From an uncultured Candidatus Saccharibacteria bacterium (GTDB lineage Bacteria > Patescibacteriota > Saccharimonadia > Saccharimonadales > Saccharimonadaceae): DNA of 32,156 bases. This document shows positions 1-6,829 of this stretch, piece by piece. Each line of letters begins with the position of its first letter. The stretch's first letter is position 1. A program made the translations under genes and the position numbers. The notes under the pieces were generated by a model. It ran no database searches. It was not told the DNA's origin and worked only from the letters and a program-made list of their open reading frames with translations. The stretch is taken from NCBI GenBank assembly GCA_946415265.1, contig CAMKRV010000011.1, positions 1 to 32,156 on the forward strand, written 5' to 3'.

Positions 1-1097
1 AAATCTATGCTAACTCTGCTCAACCAGCTGGTACTTATAATGGTAAAGTTAAATACATAATAGTACATCCAAATAGCAATAATAACACTATTCCAGACTT
101 AGATACCGCCTTTGCTGCAGCTGGTAAAATGAAAGTCTACGAAGAAGGCGGTAGTTCATACTATGCTATGCAGGATATGGACTCTCAAATATGTAGTTTA
201 GTAGGCAATACTGGTGCAAGTACAGCTACACAGTTAGTAGACATTAGAGATAACAACCTTTACTGGGTAACCAAACTAGAAGACGGTAAATGCTGGATGA
301 CTAGTAACCTAGACTTAGATATAGGTGGCTTAAATACTACGGCGCTAAACTCTAATAACACAGATATTAGCACTACTGCATCCGGTAGTGGTATCTACTC
401 AGCTGGCTATACTGAAAAGGATGGTGTCTGGACTTGGAACCCAGTATCTACTGCCATTACCTCCAATCATGTAATATCTGGTACTAGTGTGCCAGGGTGG
501 AATAATGATAATGTCACGCCATATTCGGCTGAAGGAGGTGACACATATTACTATACATCTAACACCACTGGTGACGATATAAGATACAATTCACTACAAG
601 ATTGTAAAAACGCAAGTCATACAGAAGATGAATGTAAACGTTATTTTGCCGGTAACTATTACAACTGGACTGCAGCTATAGCTTCCAATAACTCCACGAA
701 CATAGGTAGTACTGCTGGAGATATCGCTGCTAACTCTATTTGTCCTAAAGGTTGGAGGCTGCCCAATGCTTCCCAAACAAGTAATGAGTATAACGAGTTT
801 GGTATTATGCTCTATAAGGCGGGCATCACCTCAAACTTATCCGCTGGCAATGAGTCTGTAGGTTATGCAACAAACGGCTTTAACAAACTACGCTCTAATC
901 CATACTACTTTGTGCGGTCTGGCGGTATCAATGGCGATAGGACCCTGTACAATCTCGGCGTCTACGGCGGCTACTGGTCTAGTACGGTTAGCAGTAGTAC
1001 CATCGCTTACAACTTGCTCTCTAGAGGTGCTGATATCTACCCAGCCCGTAACTTCTACAGGCACTACGGGTGGTCTGTACGCTGTGTTGCTCGCTAA
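1..1097 (+). CDS. FISUMP-domain secreted surface protein, 5' end outside window
   Basis: The reading frame is open from the window edge (first full codon at base 3) to a stop at 1095-1097, so the N-terminus is missing. The visible part starts with the same GTY.G.V.Y..VH segment that precedes the FISUMP domain in the intact paralogue at 12665-14197. It then shows the FISUMP (Fibrobacter succinogenes major paralogous domain) signature: VDIRDNNLYWVTKLEDGKCW, WMTSNLDLDI, NYYNWTAAIASNNS, ICPKGWRLP and a terminal GWSVRC. Proteins of this family are predicted to be exported and exposed on the cell surface; their ligands are unknown. The two paralogues are close even at DNA level around NYYNWTAAIAS but differ in the last 100 residues. 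The family assignment is firm; the function is not known. Confidence 0.85.
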   Translation, partial: IYANSAQPAGTYNGKVKYIIVHPNSNNNTIPDLDTAFAAAGKMKVYEEGGSSYYAMQDMDSQICSLVGNTGASTATQLVDIRDNNLYWVTKLEDGKCWMTSNLDLDIGGLNTTALNSNNTDISTTASGSGIYSAGYTEKDGVWTWNPVSTAITSNHVISGTSVPGWNNDNVTPYSAEGGDTYYYTSNTTGDDIRYNSLQDCKNASHTEDECKRYFAGNYYNWTAAIASNNSTNIGSTAGDIAANSICPKGWRLPNASQTSNEYNEFGIMLYKAGITSNLSAGNESVGYATNGFNKLRSNPYYFVRSGGINGDRTLYNLGVYGGYWSSTVSSSTIAYNLLSRGADIYPARNFYRHYGWSVRCVAR

Positions 1098-1410
1098 GAT
1101 TAAATGCCTCACAGGGTAGTCATTAATCGACCTTTGTCTCATCCCCCTGAACTATTGAGTAGGGGATAGGGAAGTGTTCGGGTTTTGTTCTGGTACCTGC
1201 AATTCTATAATTTCCTATTCCTGTTCGGTTTTTGTTCGGCAAAAAATGGTAATCAAAATAACGAATAATACCAACGCCCCGACCAAAAACAGGGAAAATC
1301 ATAAAAAAGGGAAATAAACTAAGGGAATTGTCAAATCGGCAAATTTGGCCAAAATCCGCCCAAAAACCCAAAAATCCCACCAAAACCTATAAAATTATCC
1401 TAGAGACACT

Positions 1411-1661
1411 AATTTTAGCTACAACTCTTATTTTAGAAGCCGGACTTGGGCAGTTGATAATCTCTATAAAATCCGGCAGACGCTCGCGTCTTACTCGTCG
1501 ACTGCAATATTTTCTGCGTAGCGGCTCAACCTGGGGCCCAATCTAATGCAATAAATTCTATAAAAACTCTCGTGTTGGACGCTCACGTAACTGGGATTTT
1601 GTAGAGATTACAACGGGCCAAATCATTTTTACGCTTCTAAAATAAGAATTGTAGCTGCAAT
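1411..1661. repeat. Long imperfect inverted repeat
   Basis: Bases 1411-1440 are close to the reverse complement of 1633-1661, sharing TTCTAAAATAAGA and TTGTAGCT. The pairing resumes inward, where 1459-1474 (AATCTCTATAAAATCC) matches the complement of 1594-1609 with one mismatch. The arms are therefore roughly 65-70 bases with gaps, around a loop of about 120 bases. No transposase gene and no clear target-site duplication are seen. It could be a relic of a small non-autonomous element or a strong RNA structure. Confidence 0.65.
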
Positions 1662-1673
1662 CAAAATAGGAAC

Positions 1674-1703
1674 TACGGCTAGTCAAAAATGATTTTAGCC
1701 GTA
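1674..1703. repeat. Hairpin near left prophage boundary
   Basis: TACGGCTA (1674-1681) pairs perfectly with TAGCCGTA (1696-1703) around a 14-base loop. The loop contains AAAAATGATTT, which is also the exact complement of 1620-1630, so two alternative foldings compete. The hairpin ends about 80 bases from the attachment core. The role is unknown. Confidence 0.55.
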
Positions 1704-1778
1704 ATTCCCGCTTGCCAGGAAAAACTTACCTGCAAAAGACGATAACTTTAACTGTCTAAAAACCATAACCGTAATGTC

Positions 1779-2558
1779 TTAAAATCTGTATTGTGCGACG
1801 TTAGGGCTATAATAAACCTTATTAACATTATTATAAATGTCCTGCATTTTGTCAATAAGAAATTCAAAAGTTTCTTTATTTTCTGCTACTTTTCTTCTAA
1901 AAATAGGAAGTGTATTTCTATAAACCGGAGAGTTAATAATTTTAGTTGGCCGAACTAAATTACGCGAACACATAAATCTGCGCTGATTAAAAGATTTAAT
2001 AAAATCTTTAGTTATATATTTAGTAATATAATTAGATACACCTTCTTTAGAATCTATGCCCACAGCAGTCGTGAAACCGCTTCTAAAGCTAGTTATATTA
2101 TATATAGGCCTAAGTGTACCAGTCTTATAACCAGACGGTTGTAGAGAGCCAATATAGCCGGAAATAAGAGCATGAAAATGCCAACGGCCAGATTTATGCT
2201 TTTCAGGAATAATTAAATATTTGAATTCTTTACCTGCTTCCCTACTCCGATCAGACTGATGATGAAGCCAACGGGACATTTTACCCCAACACTTAGCATA
2301 ATTAAAAGAGTCAACCTTAACTGGATCGAAAGTAAATGTACAAAATAATTCAAATTCATTACAAAGAACTAAATCACGCACAAGTGTTTTAGTTCTATTA
2401 AGAGAAGAAACAGATGGAGTATAAGTAACATCATCTACCTCTTCCCTATTCCGTTTTGTAAAATCAGATCTTACAAAAGTTTTGGGTTCTTTATAAATAA
2501 CAACCTTAATCATATCAGGATATTCCTTTGTTATATTAGAAATATACCGTACCTGCAT
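1779..2558 (-). CDS. HUH-family rolling-circle replication initiator (Rep, pII-like)
   Basis: Predicted to nick the double-stranded phage origin and start rolling-circle replication by covalent attachment through tyrosine. The ORF opens at a GTG at 2573, but that codon lies in the Shine-Dalgarno stretch GAGGAG, so ATG at 2558 is chosen (259 aa). Numbering from there, motif 1 is FTFDP near residue 75, the metal-binding HUH motif is WHFHAL near 126-131, and the catalytic tyrosine motif is YITKYITKD near 177-185. The layout fits single-strand phage and plasmid Reps. An extended -10 promoter lies just upstream (2574-2582). The final codons lie in the attachment core, and the stop TAA (1779-1781) lies outside the element; in an excised circle the frame would run on for 13 further codons. 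A plasmid-type Rep is the only alternative, but the neighbours argue for a phage. Confidence 0.88.
   Translation of the reverse strand: MQVRYISNITKEYPDMIKVVIYKEPKTFVRSDFTKRNREEVDDVTYTPSVSSLNRTKTLVRDLVLCNEFELFCTFTFDPVKVDSFNYAKCWGKMSRWLHHQSDRSREAGKEFKYLIIPEKHKSGRWHFHALISGYIGSLQPSGYKTGTLRPIYNITSFRSGFTTAVGIDSKEGVSNYITKYITKDFIKSFNQRRFMCSRNLVRPTKIINSPVYRNTLPIFRRKVAENKETFEFLIDKMQDIYNNVNKVYYSPNVAQYRF
1785..1799. repeat. Left attachment core (attL), dif-like
   Basis: TCTGTATTGTGCGAC is repeated exactly at 7924-7938. On the minus strand, 28 bases starting with ACGTCGCACAA line up with the bacterial dif consensus: CGCACAA corresponds to CGCATAA of the XerC arm, followed by a 6-base spacer TACAGA and a right arm TTTTAAGACAT that agrees with the XerD arm at 6 of 11 positions. 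The core also encodes the last codons of rep (VAQYR). Confidence 0.7.
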
Positions 2559-2573
2559 AACCTCACTCCTCAC

Positions 2574-2582
2574 ATTATAACA
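2574..2582 (-). promoter_or_regulatory. Extended -10 promoter of rep
   Basis: The minus strand reads TGTTATAAT, matching the extended -10 form TGnTATAAT seen upstream of many genes in this window. It lies 15 bases before the rep ATG, so the leader is very short and contains only the ribosome binding site. Confidence 0.6.
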
Positions 2583-2597
2583 TATTTGTTCTATTAC

Positions 2598-2662
2598 GTC
2601 AAAGTGGGCAATTTATGTATTATATTATCAAGTAGAGGGACAATATAATGCCCACTTTGACT
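2598..2662. promoter_or_regulatory. 13-bp inverted repeat upstream of rep, candidate origin or operator
   Basis: GTCAAAGTGGGCA (2598-2610) is perfectly complementary to TGCCCACTTTGAC (2650-2662), with an A+T-rich loop that can extend the pairing (TATTATATT with AATATAA). It lies directly upstream of the rep promoter. In filamentous phages this position holds the plus-strand nick site or binding sites for Rep. Which role applies here cannot be told from sequence. Confidence 0.6.
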
Positions 2663-2673
2663 TTTTCTTTTTT

Positions 2674-2779
2674 GGCACTTAACAGAGTAAAATTTCAGCG
2701 GATTTCCGTCAAGGGTAAATGAACGGGCTTCGCCCGCCCTTGACAGAAACCGCAAGAAATTTTCTTATTCAGTTAAGCC
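2674..2779. promoter_or_regulatory. Long intergenic hairpin, candidate phage origin and packaging signal
   Basis: The arms 2674-2715 and 2737-2779 are largely complementary over about 42 bases: GGC.CTTAA with TTAAGCC at the base, AAATTT in the middle and GTCAAGGG with CCCTTGAC at the top. The loop holds a second hairpin CGGGCTTCGCCCG (2724-2736). It sits in the only sizeable gap between the ATPase gene and rep. Ff phages have their hairpin-rich origin and packaging signal in the matching gap. It may also terminate transcription from the virion operon, though no long T-run follows. Confidence 0.7.
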
Positions 2780-2789
2780 AAAAAAGAAA

Positions 2790-3476
2790 TTAAACAGTAA
2801 TCATACGATGCGTGTCAAATTTAGTACTCGGAAGTCCGTGAACCAAAATGCGTACTGGTTCGCCACTCCAGCGACCTAATTCGTCACACAGAATATCGTC
2901 ACCGTCTATAAAATCATTGACTACATGATTTGTTAATTTAGATTTACGACAATTAACCATATAAAGACATTGTTCCCGGAGATTTTTATTTACACGACCA
3001 TAAATTTGAGCAGTAGAAAGAACATAGATCTGCCGTTTACCTAATTGTGAAAATTCACCCGTCAACTCGTCAATGAGTCGTAATGTCGTCTGATCTTTAG
3101 TATCTTTTGGAAAATAACTCTGTAATTCATCTATAATAAAAATATAAATAACATTTTTATCAAATTTTACCTCTCTAATAATTGCGGACAAATTCATTTT
3201 AAAGACAGGTTGTCCAAAACCCATATTACTATATAAAACTACTTTTTTACCTTGTTTTTCATACCGTTTTTTCAAAAATTCATAATACCAAATAGCACTT
3301 ACAGTTTTACCTGAACGCTGGCGACCAACAAAGAGATAATGACCAAAAGGATCAGTTTTTTTAATTCCCTTTCCATGATAATGTTTAGTTTTAAAAAACC
3401 GACCTATAGGACCAGAACGTCGTTTATTGTTGCGGTCTATCGGATCCAGGCTGACTACTGATTGTGTTCTTGGCAT
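2790..3476 (-). CDS. Zot/pI-type phage assembly ATPase
   Basis: Predicted to power virion extrusion through the membrane, like pI of Ff phages and Zot of CTXphi. The 228-aa product has a Walker A motif GRQRSGKT at 51-58 and a Walker B segment YIFIIDELQ at 111-119, followed by STAQ near 154-157, which may be a sensor. The start is supported by a strong ribosome binding site (AAGGAGG, 5 bases before ATG). Unlike classical pI or Zot, no transmembrane helix is visible, so it looks like a soluble ATPase. The small membrane protein encoded just upstream overlaps its start by 53 bases and could supply the membrane anchor (inference). This is the marker gene for the inovirus call. Confidence 0.88.
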   Translation of the reverse strand: MPRTQSVVSLDPIDRNNKRRSGPIGRFFKTKHYHGKGIKKTDPFGHYLFVGRQRSGKTVSAIWYYEFLKKRYEKQGKKVVLYSNMGFGQPVFKMNLSAIIREVKFDKNVIYIFIIDELQSYFPKDTKDQTTLRLIDELTGEFSQLGKRQIYVLSTAQIYGRVNKNLREQCLYMVNCRKSKLTNHVVNDFIDGDDILCDELGRWSGEPVRILVHGLPSTKFDTHRMITV

Positions 3477-3630
3477 TATCCTCCTTATATTTTTTATATT
3501 CTAAGTTTACAAATGATTTTAATTGATTCTTAATCTCAGCAATACAATAAACTAAATAAATAAACAAAACAACTAAAAACATACTAAAAGCAATTAAGAT
3601 AATATTAATCTGTTCTAAATTTTCTAACAT
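3424..3630 (-). CDS. Small single-pass membrane protein of the phage assembly module
   Basis: 68 aa with a ribosome binding site AAGGAG seven bases before the ATG. There is a strong transmembrane helix at about 9-30 (INIILIAFSMFLVVLFIYLV), then a charged, lysine-rich cytoplasmic-looking region and a polar tail. The 3' end overlaps the ATPase gene by 53 bases in another frame, suggesting translational coupling. It resembles no family I can name. By position it may be an accessory assembly protein anchoring the adjacent ATPase, or a minor coat protein. Confidence 0.7.
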   Translation of the reverse strand: MLENLEQINIILIAFSMFLVVLFIYLVYCIAEIKNQLKSFVNLEYKKYKEDNAKNTISSQPGSDRPQQ

Positions 3631-3660
3631 TTTATCTCCTTTATTATAAATAAATTATAA

Positions 3661-3933
3661 CTAAATAGAAGAAATACTCCAAGAAGTTAAATCGAATATC
3701 TTCTTAGCAATCAAGAAAGATAAAATAGCTATTGTAGCAGTACCTATAGCACCAAACACGGCAAGAGCATTAAATGGTAAATACATAGATACAAGGCCAA
3801 GAATTTCACCAATAATATTACCAAATAAGACAGAGTTAATAAGATTGACAAGATTTATAATAGCAACCATGAAAACAGCAGAAACGGCAATAACGGCAGT
3901 TACTTTTAATAAATTAAATACAGTATCTAACAC
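3661..3933 (-). CDS. pVI-like minor coat protein, multi-pass
   Basis: 90 aa and very hydrophobic, with about three membrane segments (residues 8-32, 36-52 and 55-76). It starts at GTG behind GGAGG and lies 2 bases downstream of the methyltransferase stop. A small multi-pass protein between pIII-like and pI-like genes is the position and topology of pVI, which caps the virion end together with pIII. The sequence shows no recognisable identity, so the call rests on order and topology. Confidence 0.65.
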   Translation of the reverse strand: MLDTVFNLLKVTAVIAVSAVFMVAIINLVNLINSVLFGNIIGEILGLVSMYLPFNALAVFGAIGTATIAILSFLIAKKIFDLTSWSISSI

Positions 3934-3935
3934 TA

Positions 3936-4415
3936 TTAATTAATCCTCCAATGTTTAATTTCTGTTCCGACAATGTGATCACCAAACTCTAAAACTATTG
4001 AGCCAAAAGCAGGAGAGCTTCCTTTCCCAGACCCGTCATCGAACTTGATTCTCCCGTTTGGTATCCACATTCTATATGGTTGTCCTCCCACAATCTCATG
4101 GAATTTCTTAGTAGTAATAGTCTCAGCTGGGAGGAGGAAGAACACCCTGGTTGGATGCCACAAAACAGTCTCAAAAGTTTTCTGAAGAAAATCAAACTTC
4201 TTTGTGAATGGAGGGTTTATCCAGATCTTATCGAATCTACTCCAGTTTTGCTTTAGACCATTCGTCTCTATCGTGTCGTAGTAAGGGATGCCTAAATATT
4301 CGGCCTGCTCCTTGGTAGTGGCAGGGTCGTAATCAAACGGACCAAAAAAATCTACTACATCCTTAGGTGTATTCCACCAATCTTTCTTCTGAAATTGTAT
4401 CCCTGCTTTAGGCAT
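3936..4415 (-). CDS. Phage-type DNA N6-adenine methyltransferase
   Basis: 159 aa resembling the phage Dam family (Pfam Dam, PF05869). It has WWNTP at 13-17, DYDPA at 28-32 as a likely S-adenosylmethionine-binding region, and the catalytic NPPF motif at 67-70, as in amino-methyltransferases that modify adenine. The length is normal for this small family. ATG overlaps the stop of the upstream pIII-like gene by one base (TAATG) behind AAGGAG. By eye it is clearly richer in G+C than the genes on either side, suggesting later acquisition. It probably protects phage DNA from host restriction or marks it; target specificity cannot be read from sequence. A methyltransferase inside the virion operon is unusual for an inovirus. 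Confidence 0.82.
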   Translation of the reverse strand: MPKAGIQFQKKDWWNTPKDVVDFFGPFDYDPATTKEQAEYLGIPYYDTIETNGLKQNWSRFDKIWINPPFTKKFDFLQKTFETVLWHPTRVFFLLPAETITTKKFHEIVGGQPYRMWIPNGRIKFDDGSGKGSSPAFGSIVLEFGDHIVGTEIKHWRIN

Positions 4416-5872
4416 TATTTTTTACTCCTTCCTCTTGAACCAATACTAATATCACCAGAACTACCTTCAAAACTATCTTCAAACATATTACCAGATCTTG
4501 CACCTAACCATCTAACAGCAAAACCAAATACCAACATCATAGAAGAAAGGCCAAGAACAGGAGTAACAATATTACGAACATTGGAATCAAACCAAGGGCA
4601 AACTTGAGTTTCTTCACTATGTATCATACTAGCAATGGTAGGTATTTGAACACAAGAACCATTATCTGTAAATAGATGTAAAATAGGCTCAAAAGGATTA
4701 ATAAATGTAAAATTAAACAATTTAGAAAGAGATAATCCATAATCAGGTTCTTGGTCATGATAATCCTGTTGATAAGCAGAACCAGGAGCAGAGTGAGTAT
4801 CATAACCTTGAACAGGATTATCCCAATCACCACCAGGAGTACTATCATTATCAGTAACAGAAACAGAAGAATCGTAAATAAATTGGAAGAATTTAGTATT
4901 TTCAGTTTCATAATTAAAATGAATATGAAGCCTAAAATATGGAAAAGAATTAGAAGGATCCCAATTACTAGAAGAGCGCAAAATAGTAGGACAAGAATAA
5001 GATAAACTATAAACAGAAGTAGGATCATCAGGATTATCTTTAGATAAATTCCAAGTACAATCAGTAATATCAGGGCCAGCTCCACCATTACTAAACATAT
5101 AACGAGTTTCTAATTGGATAGTAGAACCAGTTAAACCAAAAGCAGAAGATGGATCAGCTAAATCTATAACAAACTCACCAGAAAACTCAATCGGAGTATC
5201 ATTAGTTAAAGTAGAAGAAACATCAGATTTACCAGAACCAAAAGGAATATACAAATCATAAATAGTATTAGGATAACCTTGTGGACCAAAAATATTATGT
5301 AAATCAAATTTATTAGTATAATACAAACCATCAGAGTTACGTGTATCAGTACGATAAAACCCATCATAAGAAAAACGATAAGGCAATAAACGCTGTAATT
5401 CACCAGAAGTGGGAGTACCTAAAGCAGGTGCAAGACTGCCAACAGAAGTAGAATCATAATTAGATAAAGGATCAGTAGATAAACAAGGGTCAAAAGAACC
5501 AAAATTAGAAGGAAAAGAATTTATATTATCATAGCCATTAAAACCATAACTAATATTCCAACGATAATCAGAGGTATCAATATAATAAGGAAAACTTTTA
5601 TAAGCCCGACCCTTACAAGTACCATTATCATTATACATAGATACAACATACTGATTAGCCATTTCAGATGGAGAAATATCATTAGAAGTTAAAATAGAAA
5701 AAGATAAAGCACTAGAATAAAAATTAGGAGCAACAGTATTACTACCTGGAAAATTTAACGGAATTTTTTGAATATTATATTGTAAAGCACTAGAATCGTT
5801 TAAATTTATACTTAATGACAACCCAAGCGTGATGAATAAGGCTGATAATAGACCACATATTTTTCCTTTCAT
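4415..5872 (-). CDS. pIII-like virion tip / receptor-binding protein
   Basis: 485 aa. A signal peptide covers about residues 1-30 (basic MKGK, hydrophobic core LLSALFITLGLSLSI, cleavage probably after SSALQ). A long Ser/Thr/Asn/Tyr-rich ectodomain follows, then a C-terminal membrane helix at about 438-458 and a short tail ending GRSRGKK-like in basic residues. Two cysteines in NGSCVQIP and QVCPWF just before the helix may form a disulfide. This secreted, C-terminally anchored architecture and its place before the pVI-like gene match pIII, which binds the host receptor and releases the virion. It overlaps the methyltransferase start by one base. The ectodomain is not recognisable. A non-virion surface protein is possible but less likely here. 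Confidence 0.75.
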   Translation of the reverse strand: MKGKICGLLSALFITLGLSLSINLNDSSALQYNIQKIPLNFPGSNTVAPNFYSSALSFSILTSNDISPSEMANQYVVSMYNDNGTCKGRAYKSFPYYIDTSDYRWNISYGFNGYDNINSFPSNFGSFDPCLSTDPLSNYDSTSVGSLAPALGTPTSGELQRLLPYRFSYDGFYRTDTRNSDGLYYTNKFDLHNIFGPQGYPNTIYDLYIPFGSGKSDVSSTLTNDTPIEFSGEFVIDLADPSSAFGLTGSTIQLETRYMFSNGGAGPDITDCTWNLSKDNPDDPTSVYSLSYSCPTILRSSSNWDPSNSFPYFRLHIHFNYETENTKFFQFIYDSSVSVTDNDSTPGGDWDNPVQGYDTHSAPGSAYQQDYHDQEPDYGLSLSKLFNFTFINPFEPILHLFTDNGSCVQIPTIASMIHSEETQVCPWFDSNVRNIVTPVLGLSSMMLVFGFAVRWLGARSGNMFEDSFEGSSGDISIGSRGRSKK

Positions 5873-5873
5873 T

Positions 5874-6509
5874 TTATTTTACCCCCGAATTTTTAATTAT
5901 CATACGATATATACAATAAAAGAAATAAATTACAAGACAAGTAGCGGCACAAATCATAATAGAATTATTAATAGCTACTAAATCATTATGGTAATCTCCA
6001 CCAGAACTAGGCGGACAGTCCGTCTCTGGTACATTAACTACAGCTTCAGCATATTGACTTACGTCATAAGTACCATTTTCTGTAATTTCAAAAGAACCAG
6101 ACGGAGTTAAACCAGAAAAAGGATCTTGATCTTGCAAAGTAATATTAACAGAATAACCAGATGGTAAACCAGCAAGACCACCCCAACTAAAAAGACTAAA
6201 AGAAGAAACATTAACAAAATAAAGAACCATTTTAGTAGTGTAATAAGGATAAAAAGAATAATGAGAATTAAAAACAAAATAAGAATTTTGACTAGTAACA
6301 GGAGTAGAAGAAACAAACTCTATTATGGCATAAAAAGGAGAAGAACAATCAAAAGAACCTTGACATTTATCAGAACGATCAAGATTATTAGTATCTATAG
6401 TATAAGAATAAGAAAGGGCATAAGTATCATTTTGATTTGTAATAAATGATCCAAAAAAGACACCCAATAAAGCAAACAAAACAAAAGAGAAGCACCGGAA
6501 ACATTTCAT
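5874..6509 (-). CDS. Second secreted, C-terminally anchored virion protein
   Basis: 211 aa with a signal peptide (MKCFRC then VLFALLGVFFGSFI, likely cleaved near residue 31), an ectodomain, and a C-terminal helix at about 182-203 (IMICAATCLVIYFFYCIYRM) followed by a short basic tail. Residues 144-160 hold NGTYDVSQYAEAVVNV, a motif I know from many phage structural proteins of Gram-positive hosts, where it recurs as ENGTYDV..YA.A.VNV. The gene ends 1 base before the pIII-like gene and starts inside the stop of the upstream small gene (ATGA). It is probably a minor tip protein or adhesin working with the 485-aa protein. Confidence 0.7.
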   Translation of the reverse strand: MKCFRCFSFVLFALLGVFFGSFITNQNDTYALSYSYTIDTNNLDRSDKCQGSFDCSSPFYAIIEFVSSTPVTSQNSYFVFNSHYSFYPYYTTKMVLYFVNVSSFSLFSWGGLAGLPSGYSVNITLQDQDPFSGLTPSGSFEITENGTYDVSQYAEAVVNVPETDCPPSSGGDYHNDLVAINNSIMICAATCLVIYFFYCIYRMIIKNSGVK

Positions 6510-6667
6510 TTCTTTCCCTTTCTAGAAAATCTTACAAAATATCTTTTTATTTGCATAATATTATTACCATTTTCAAAAGTATTATCCAAAGTTTTTTCTA
6601 TTTCTGAATAAATCATAAATAATAAAACTGTATGGATAATTAAAATTAGAAAAATTAAAATAAACAT
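6506..6667 (-). CDS. Small single-pass membrane peptide (53 aa), minor coat candidate
   Basis: Begins MFILIFLILIIHTVLLFMIY, an N-terminal membrane helix, followed by an acidic stretch and a basic tail ending RFSRKGKK. ATG follows AGGAG by 7 bases, and its TGA overlaps the ATG of the next gene (ATGA). It starts only 2 bases after the stop of the 34-aa gene. In size and topology it resembles pVII or pIX of filamentous phages. Confidence 0.65.
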   Translation of the reverse strand: MFILIFLILIIHTVLLFMIYSEIEKTLDNTFENGNNIMQIKRYFVRFSRKGKK

Positions 6668-6669
6668 AA

Positions 6670-6774
6670 TTATCTCCTAAAAAGAGAAACAACCCAAGTA
6701 ACAGCTACAATAGTAGCAAACGGGATTAAAAACCATGCTAAAACGTCTACAAAAGCTTGAGCTAATTGTACCAT
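6670..6774 (-). CDS. Tiny hydrophobic coat-like peptide (34 aa)
   Basis: The peptide reads MVQLAQAFVDVL, then a membrane helix AWFLIPFATIVAVTWVVSLF, then RR. It has AAGGAG eight bases before the ATG. An amphipathic start, one helix and a positively charged C-terminus is the design of filamentous phage coat proteins, and the size fits pVII or pIX. It follows the 55-aa coat candidate with a strong hairpin between them. Confidence 0.7.
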   Translation of the reverse strand: MVQLAQAFVDVLAWFLIPFATIVAVTWVVSLFRR

Positions 6775-6794
6775 TAAATCTCCTTATATTATGG

Positions 6795-6823
6795 GCGAGG
6801 GCGTGAATAAGACACGCCCTCGC
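6795..6823 (-). terminator. Strong hairpin after major coat gene
   Basis: GCGAGGGCGTG pairs perfectly with CACGCCCTCGC (11 bp, 7-base loop), beginning 6 bases after the coat gene stop. No long T-run follows on the minus strand, so it may be a partial terminator or an RNA-stabilising end. Ff phages have a terminator at the same place, directly after the major coat gene, which sets high coat expression. Confidence 0.6.
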
Positions 6824-6829
6824 TGTTGG

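Larger units (their letters stand above)
1098..1784. other. Gene-poor intergenic stretch left of the prophage
   Basis: No convincing gene was found here. Short open frames exist on both strands (for example 1123-1383 minus and 1328-1546 plus), but they lack ribosome binding sites and recognisable protein character. The left third is plain A+T-rich sequence. From about 1409 to 1710 it holds imperfect long inverted repeats and a hairpin, listed separately. Confidence 0.6.

Noticed and set aside
1123-1383. 86-aa minus-strand open frame left of the prophage
   Set aside because: No ribosome binding site, low-complexity aromatic content and no recognisable domain; it overlaps another random frame on the opposite strand.
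4624-5088. 154-aa very hydrophobic minus frame inside the pIII-like gene
   Set aside because: It is a shifted reading of an A+T-rich gene, made almost only of Ile and Leu, and has no start signal.
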